9,937 nt of DNA from CAYSHJ01 sp964589725 (GTDB lineage: Bacteria > Planctomycetota > Planctomycetia > Planctomycetales > Planctomycetaceae), in assembly GCA_964589725.1 (NCBI GenBank), contig CAZPUJ010000551.1, positions 1 to 9,937 on the forward strand, written 5' to 3'. Under the pieces are notes generated by a model, which ran no database searches, was not told the origin of the DNA, and was given only the letters and a program-made list of their open reading frames with translations. A program made the translations under genes and the position numbers. Below, piece after piece: positions 5,423 to 9,937 of this stretch. How positions within the stretch are numbered: the first letter of the stretch is position 1; each line of letters opens with the position of its first letter.

Positions 5423-7582
5423 ATGACCGAGATCACTCACGACACGCCGCCGCTGCAAATGCCGGTGCAATTCCTGGAGGGGGTTGGACCGTGGCGAGCG
5501 TCGATGCTCGCGCGACTGGGCATTCAGACGGTCGAAGACCTGCTGTTCAACATGCCGCGAGACGTGCTCGACCTGTCACAGGTCACGCGAGCGAAGGATC
5601 TCCAGGCGGACACGCCGCAAACGGTGCGCGGCAGGGTGGTCGATCGGGACGCGCGGCTGACCGCGAACGGCAAGCACATGACGGCGGTGTTGCTCGACTG
5701 CGGCGATGGCTACGTGCGCGGAGTGTGGTTTAATCAGCCGTGGATGCTCCACAAATTCGACGATCAACAGGTCGTGCTGTTTTCCGGCAAGCCGAAGTGG
5801 AAGACCGGGCGCTGGGAGTTTGGCAGCCCGCACGTGCAGGCCCTCGATTCCGACGACGCCGATCTGCCGAGCGAAGTCCTGCCACGCTACAACCTGACCG
5901 AGGGGCTGCGGATGTTCGAGATGCGGCGGTTCGAGCGGACCGCCGTCGAGAAGTATGCCGATCTGATTCCGGAACATCTGCCCGACGAAGTACTCGATCG
6001 ACACAAGCTGCCGCGGCGCAAGGACGCGATCCGGCAATTGCACGTTCCGCGGACGATGGCCGAATTTGAAGCGGCGAAGAAGCGGCTGATCTTCGAGGAC
6101 TTGTTGGAATTTCAAGTCGGCCTCGCGCTGCGTCGGCGAGTTTGGAAACGCGGGCCGTCCGCTCCGGAGTTGCCGGTCAGTGCGAAGATCGACGCGCGCG
6201 CGCGACGGCTCTTCTCGTTCGCCTTCACCGCCGGGCAAAATCAGGCGGTCGAGGAAATCTGTCGCGACATCGCATCGACTCAAGCGATGCACCGGCTGTT
6301 GCAAGCCGACGTCGGAGCGGGCAAGACGGCGATCGCGATTTACGCCTTGCTGGTCGCGGTGGCGAATGGACATCAGGCCGTGCTCATGACGCCGACCGAA
6401 CTGCTCTCGACGCAACATTGGGACACTGTCGATTCGCTGCTGTCGGACAGCCGCGTGGTCCGACGACTGCTGACCGGCAGCTTGACCGAAGCTCAGCGAC
6501 GGCAGACGCTCGCCGAGATCGAGTCGGGCGAAGCCCAGCTCATCGTGGGCACACAGGCGTTGATTCAAAAAGACGTCCGGTTCGCGAAGCTCGGCCTGGT
6601 CGTGATCGACGAGCAGCACAAGTTCGGCGTCGCGCAGCGGGCACATTTCGGACTCGCCAACACGTCGCCGCACGTGCTCGTGATGACCGCGACGCCGATC
6701 CCAAGGAGCTTGTGTCTGACGCAATTCGGCGACCTGGACATCACGGTCATTCGCGAATTGCCGCCGGGGCGACAGAAGATCACCACGCATCGCGTCTTCT
6801 CTGAACCGACTCGCCAGCGTGCGTGGGACTTCGTGCGACAACAGCTTCACGCGGGCCGGCAAGCATACGTCGTCTGCCCGCGAGTCGGTCCCGGCGACAC
6901 GGACGATGAGCAAATGCTGTTGGAGTTCTTGCACAGGCTCGTTCCGAGCGGCAGCGCTTCGAGCACTGAGTCCGACATGCTGTTCTCCGCCGAAGAAGCG
7001 TTGGCCAAACTCTCCACCGGCGAATTGAAAGGCTTTCGTTTGGGTCTCGCTCACGGCCGCCTGCCACGCGACGAGCGAGCCGCCACGATGGAACGCTTTC
7101 GTAATGGCGAGGTGCAAGCGTTGATCTCGACCACCGTCATCGAAGTCGGCGTCGACGTGCCGAACGCGACCGTAATGGTCATCTTTCACGCCGAGCGTTT
7201 CGGCCTGTCGCAGTTGCATCAGCTTCGAGGCCGCATCGGTCGCGGAAAATTCCAGGGCTATTGCTTTTTGTTCTCCGACGCTGACGCTCCGGAGGCCTTG
7301 CGACGTCTGCACGCCGTCGAACACAGCACGGACGGCTTCCAAATCGCCGAAGCCGACTTCGAGCTGCGTGGTCCCGGCGATGTCCTTGGAACAAAGCAAC
7401 ACGGTGAGTTGCCGTTGCGAGTCGCGGATCTCTCCCGCGATCAAGCCTTGCTGCTGGAAGCTCGCAACGCCGCATGGGACATGATCGACCGCGGCGCGAT
7501 CGACTCGCCGGAGTATTTTCCGTTGAAGCTGTGTGTCATCGAACGCTTCGCGGACCTGATGGACTTGCCGAAAACAGGGTGA
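5423..7582 (+). CDS. recG: ATP-dependent DNA helicase RecG
   Basis: RecG is a superfamily 2 translocase that remodels stalled forks and branched DNA in the cytoplasm. From ATG 5423 it has 719 residues. The N-terminal wedge region shows VQFLEGVGPWRASMLARLGI, with its helix-hairpin-helix GVGP, and an OB-like part follows (TVRGRVVD, GKPKWKTGRWEF). Helicase motifs: Walker A DVGAGKT (296-302, usually DVGSGKT), DEQH (396-399) in DEQHKFGV, MTATPIPRS, TTVIEVGVDVPNATVMVI, and QLRGRIGRG (600-608). The C-terminal LRGPGDVLGTKQHG is the RecG-specific element. Nothing essential is missing. The frame is open back to an ATG at 5348, but those 25 residues are unlike RecG and lack a ribosome site. ATG 5459 (MPVQFLEG) is another possible start, since no candidate has a clear Shine-Dalgarno. 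It stands alone, with a terminator-like hairpin downstream. Confidence 0.95.
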   Translation: MTEITHDTPPLQMPVQFLEGVGPWRASMLARLGIQTVEDLLFNMPRDVLDLSQVTRAKDLQADTPQTVRGRVVDRDARLTANGKHMTAVLLDCGDGYVRGVWFNQPWMLHKFDDQQVVLFSGKPKWKTGRWEFGSPHVQALDSDDADLPSEVLPRYNLTEGLRMFEMRRFERTAVEKYADLIPEHLPDEVLDRHKLPRRKDAIRQLHVPRTMAEFEAAKKRLIFEDLLEFQVGLALRRRVWKRGPSAPELPVSAKIDARARRLFSFAFTAGQNQAVEEICRDIASTQAMHRLLQADVGAGKTAIAIYALLVAVANGHQAVLMTPTELLSTQHWDTVDSLLSDSRVVRRLLTGSLTEAQRRQTLAEIESGEAQLIVGTQALIQKDVRFAKLGLVVIDEQHKFGVAQRAHFGLANTSPHVLVMTATPIPRSLCLTQFGDLDITVIRELPPGRQKITTHRVFSEPTRQRAWDFVRQQLHAGRQAYVVCPRVGPGDTDDEQMLLEFLHRLVPSGSASSTESDMLFSAEEALAKLSTGELKGFRLGLAHGRLPRDERAATMERFRNGEVQALISTTVIEVGVDVPNATVMVIFHAERFGLSQLHQLRGRIGRGKFQGYCFLFSDADAPEALRRLHAVEHSTDGFQIAEADFELRGPGDVLGTKQHGELPLRVADLSRDQALLLEARNAAWDMIDRGAIDSPEYFPLKLCVIERFADLMDLPKTG

Positions 7583-7619
7583 CGAGATTTGTGATTTTCG
7601 AATTGCGATTGCCGATTTT

Positions 7620-7650
7620 CCGACGCCGCTCCTGTTTGCGTCGGTTGTTT
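7620..7650 (+). terminator. Candidate Rho-independent terminator after recG
   Basis: CCGACGC (7620-7626) pairs perfectly with GCGTCGG (7638-7644) across an 11-base loop and is followed by TTGTTTG. It lies 37 bases after the recG stop. The T tract is short and interrupted, so efficiency is uncertain. The A+T-richer stretch just before it holds two near copies of GATTTTC(C)GA. Confidence 0.5.
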
Positions 7651-7694
7651 GACCTCCAGCGGTCGAATATCGTTCGCGGCTTGATTGCCAAAAC

Positions 7695-7782
7695 GGTAGC
7701 CCAGGCCCTTGTGGCCTGAGCGATTCTGGGTCGCTGAAAAAAGCGGAGACTCCTTAGTCAGGCCACAAGGGCCTGGGCTACC
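7695..7782. repeat. Perfect 25-base inverted repeat between recG and trxB
   Basis: Arms 7695-7719 (starts GGTAGCCCAGGCCCTTGTGG) and 7758-7782 are exact reverse complements over 25 bases, with a 38-base loop. The loop holds a minor GCGA..TCGC hairpin and an A-run. It would form a very stable stem-loop in RNA or single-stranded DNA. Its sequence differs from the other repeats in the window. It may help insulate trxB from recG transcription, but it lacks a T tract and looks more like a dispersed palindromic element. The reading frame opening at 7709 starts inside it and is not the real trxB start. Confidence 0.85.
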
Positions 7783-7844
7783 TGGGTATGGCTGTTGTGT
7801 ACCTTCGGCGTACGTGATTCTGATTTCGAGTTTCGGATATCTTG

Positions 7845-7851
7845 GGAGGAG
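7845..7851 (+). promoter_or_regulatory. Strong ribosome binding site fixing the trxB GTG start
   Basis: GGAGGAG lies 7 bases before GTG 7859, the best Shine-Dalgarno in the window. It settles the start against the upstream ATG at 7709, whose extra 50 residues are translated repeat. Confidence 0.85.
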
Positions 7852-7858
7852 TTTGGTT

Positions 7859-8920
7859 GTGAGCGAGCATCCCGAACGAGTGGTCATCATTGGCTCTGGT
7901 CCGGCGGGCTGGGCTGCGGCAATTTATGCTGCGCGAGCCAACCTTGGGCCGTTGGTCATCGAAGGTGCGGTGACCGAAGACAATCGGCTGAAGGGCACGT
8001 TGCCCAAAGGGCAATTGGCGCTGACGACCGAAGTCGAAAATTACCCCGGCTTCGCGGCCGGCGATTTGCAGGCGTATCTCGCCAGCGCGATTCCGGCGGA
8101 TCGACAACCGTACCTCTTTTCCGGGCATATGCACGGCGTTGCGGGTCCGGACCTGGTCGAGTTAATGCGGCAGCAATCCGTCAACTTCGGCACGCGGATC
8201 ATCACCGACGACGTTGTTGATGTGGAATTCAATAAACGTCCGTTCGTGGTGAAGACGCTCGAAGGCCAAACGATCCGGGCGTTGTCGGTCATCATCGCGA
8301 CGGGGGCGAGGGCGAACTACCTGGGCCTGCCATCGGAGGAGCGGTTCAAGAACAGGGGTGTCTCGGCGTGTGCGGTCTGCGACGGCGCGTTGCCGCGGTT
8401 TCGGAATCAGCCGCTCGTCGTGGTCGGTGGCGGTGACAGTGCGATGGAAGAGGGGACTTTCCTCACCAAATTCGGCTCGACGGTTTATATCGTGCATCGC
8501 CGCGATGCGTTTCGTGCCAGCAAGATCATGGCCGAACGAGTGCAGAAGAACCCGAAGATCGAGGTGAAGTGGAACTCGACCGTCGACGAAGTGCTCGGCA
8601 CGGAACAATCCGGCGTGATCGGAGTGATCCTGCGCAGCACTACCGATCCGAGCAAGACCGAGCAGCTCGACTGCACGGGTTATTTCTGCGCGATCGGCCA
8701 CACGCCAAACACGGACTTCTTGAATGGACAGCTCGCGCTGACCGAGAAGAAATACATCCGCTGGACCACGCCACAACGCAGCTACACGAGCGTCGAAGGC
8801 GTCTTCGCGGCCGGCGACGTGGCGGACGATTATTATCGTCAAGCCATCACCGCCTCCGGCACCGGCTGCATGGCGGCACTCGATGCGGAACGGTGGCTGG
8901 CGGCGAAAGGGTTTGAGTGA
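7859..8920 (+). CDS. trxB: Thioredoxin reductase (FAD/NADPH, low-molecular-weight type)
   Basis: This cytoplasmic flavoenzyme passes electrons from NADPH through FAD and a redox disulfide to thioredoxin. The 353-residue product shows FAD-binding GSGPAG (12-17), the TEVENYPGF region (57-65), ATGA (147-150), the active-site pair SACAVCDG (Cys171 and Cys174), NADPH-binding GGGDSAMEE (190-198) with HRRDAFRASK (213-222), and the C-terminal FAD motif GVFAAGDV (314-321). The enzyme is usually about 310-320 residues. The excess is largely an extra segment of about 27 residues (69-95) between NYPGF and the GPDLVELMRQQ helix, in the FAD domain. Start GTG 7859 is set by GGAGGAG upstream. No thioredoxin gene is adjacent. 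The M24 peptidase gene follows 61 bases later on the same strand and may be co-transcribed. A related ferredoxin- or other-substrate reductase cannot be fully excluded. Confidence 0.93.
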   Translation: MSEHPERVVIIGSGPAGWAAAIYAARANLGPLVIEGAVTEDNRLKGTLPKGQLALTTEVENYPGFAAGDLQAYLASAIPADRQPYLFSGHMHGVAGPDLVELMRQQSVNFGTRIITDDVVDVEFNKRPFVVKTLEGQTIRALSVIIATGARANYLGLPSEERFKNRGVSACAVCDGALPRFRNQPLVVVGGGDSAMEEGTFLTKFGSTVYIVHRRDAFRASKIMAERVQKNPKIEVKWNSTVDEVLGTEQSGVIGVILRSTTDPSKTEQLDCTGYFCAIGHTPNTDFLNGQLALTEKKYIRWTTPQRSYTSVEGVFAAGDVADDYYRQAITASGTGCMAALDAERWLAAKGFE

Positions 8921-8941
8921 GGAGTTGATGTCAGGCTTGTC

Positions 8942-8962
8942 CCCTCTCCTTTGGGGAGAGGG
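8942..8962 (+). promoter_or_regulatory. Hairpin covering a Shine-Dalgarno-like sequence before the M24 gene
   Basis: CCCTCTCC (8942-8949) pairs perfectly over 8 bases with GGAGAGGG (8955-8962) across the loop TTTGG. The 3' arm looks like a ribosome site for ATG 8967, only four bases on, so folding would hide it. The second start, ATG 8982, has its own GGGAG outside the stem. This could be a translational switch, or simply a common palindromic repeat inserted between genes. Confidence 0.5.
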
Positions 8963-8981
8963 ATTCATGCGGGAGATTCTG

Positions 8982-9937
8982 ATGCTCACGAAAGAAGGTT
9001 GTTTCGCTCGGCGAGCGCGGTTGTGGTCGGTCGTGCCGCACGATGTTGAATGGCTGTTGATCGCCGATCCGCGGCATGTGAAGTATCTGGCGAACTTCTG
9101 GATTCCGCCGTTTAGCTTTTCCGGTGGCGAGCGATGTCTGATGCTGCTCGAACGAGGCGGTCCAGCTACGTTGCTGGGTGATAATTTCGCCGTGCGGTCG
9201 GGCGTTGGGCAGGCATTCGTCGACGCTGAAATCGTCGAGAAGTGGTACGACCATCAGCACTCGGTGGCGAATCGTGATCATGTGTTGTTCCGAGCGTTGC
9301 TGCAAGCCGCTGGCAAACTGCGAGGTCGCCCAGGTGCCATCGAGGCGGAGTGGCTTCCGGCGGGCGCGCAAACCGTGCTGGAGACGGCGGGCGCGGAGTT
9401 GTCTGAAGTCGCACTCGGCTCGCTGCTACGAAACCTGCGACGGCGGAAAGACCCAGATGAGATCGCGTTGCTCGAACAGTGCATGCGCGCCACGGAAGCG
9501 GGGCATGTTTGGGCACGCGAGAACGTGCGAGCCGGCATCTCAGAGTTGGACGTTTATCGCGGCGTGCAATCGGCCGCACTGGCGGCGGCGGGGCGAGTCG
9601 GTTTGCTTTACGGAGACTTTCGCGCGGCGAGTTCGTCGGTTCCGAAAGTCGGCGGACTGCCAACGTCGCATGTGCTGCAAGCCGGCGAAATTTTCACGCT
9701 CGATTACTCGGTCGTGCTGGAGGGCTATCGTAGCGACTTCACGAACGCGATCGCCGTCGGCACGCCGTCGGCCAAGCAACGAGAGATCTTTTCCGTCTGC
9801 CAAGCGGCGATGCAGTCGGGCGAGAAGGTCTTGAAGGCGGGTGCTCGTGCTCGCGACGTCTTTGCGGCCACGTCGAAACCGATGGAAGAGTCCGGCTACG
9901 GGAAGCTCGGACATCATGCTGGCCACGGCATCGGTCT
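8982..9937 (+). CDS. M24-family metallopeptidase (Xaa-Pro aminopeptidase-like), partial (3' end outside window)
   Basis: This is a cytoplasmic dimetal peptidase of the creatinase/aminopeptidase-P type. The first 318 residues are visible. The N-terminal creatinase-like domain (VEWLLIADPRHVKYLANFWIPPFSFSG..., about 20-125) is followed by the pita-bread catalytic domain starting near RRRKDPDEIALLEQCMRATEAGH. Metal ligands seen are Asp241 (LDYS) and Asp252 (SDFTN), 11 apart as in methionine aminopeptidase, and His315 in HHAGHGIG. The two glutamates expected downstream are outside the window. Family members run to about 370-390 residues, so some 60 are missing. ATG 8982 is chosen because GGGAG lies 6 bases before it and relatives begin MLT. 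In-frame ATGs at 8967 and 8928 are alternatives. It follows trxB by 61 bases. Without the end I cannot say whether it cuts X-Pro bonds or another substrate. Confidence 0.92.
   Translation, partial: MLTKEGCFARRARLWSVVPHDVEWLLIADPRHVKYLANFWIPPFSFSGGERCLMLLERGGPATLLGDNFAVRSGVGQAFVDAEIVEKWYDHQHSVANRDHVLFRALLQAAGKLRGRPGAIEAEWLPAGAQTVLETAGAELSEVALGSLLRNLRRRKDPDEIALLEQCMRATEAGHVWARENVRAGISELDVYRGVQSAALAAAGRVGLLYGDFRAASSSVPKVGGLPTSHVLQAGEIFTLDYSVVLEGYRSDFTNAIAVGTPSAKQREIFSVCQAAMQSGEKVLKAGARARDVFAATSKPMEESGYGKLGHHAGHGIG

Noticed and set aside
5576..7444. A 622-residue minus-strand frame opposite recG
   Set aside because: A long antisense frame is expected in GC-rich coding DNA; no domains are seen and recG accounts for the region.

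Overview
The window looks like a chromosomal segment of a Planctomycetota bacterium. This is inferred, not proven. The evidence is an EF-G of the mitochondrial-EFG1-like (spdEFG1) type, a Tat-exported ceramidase-like protein of a sort common in that phylum, long gene-poor gaps, and intergenic DNA full of short palindromic repeats. The repeats inflate spurious ORFs, and the DNA is GC-rich.

Layout. (1) 1-1404, minus strand: the N-terminal two thirds of fusA (elongation factor G), cut by the window start. (2) 1405-2158: a 750-base gap with several perfect small hairpins and a LexA-box-like palindrome, ending in one copy of a dispersed repeat. (3) 2159-2817, plus: a two-gene cassette with an ATGA overlap, made of a DUF6932-type minimal nucleotidyltransferase and a 74-residue helical partner. 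It is flanked by direct repeats. (4) 2818-3291: about 470 bases of composite repeat, including a large inverted repeat with compensatory hairpin changes. (5) 3292-3723, plus: an orphan four-helix membrane protein. (6) 3765-5174, minus: a Tat-exported ceramidase-like protein, convergent with (5). (7) 5423-7582, plus: recG, divergent from (6), with a 25-base imperfect inverted repeat between them. (8) 7859-8920, plus: a trxB-like thioredoxin reductase, separated from recG by a candidate terminator and a perfect 25-base inverted repeat. (9) 8982-end, plus: an M24-family aminopeptidase, cut by the window end, with a hairpin covering an upstream ribosome-binding-like sequence.

The large genes are mostly housekeeping (translation, fork rescue, redox, peptide turnover) and do not form one pathway. 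The accessory interest is the nucleotidyltransferase cassette, which could be a toxin-antitoxin-like module, and the variety of palindromic repeats. At least four sequence families of hairpin element occupy nearly every intergenic gap.
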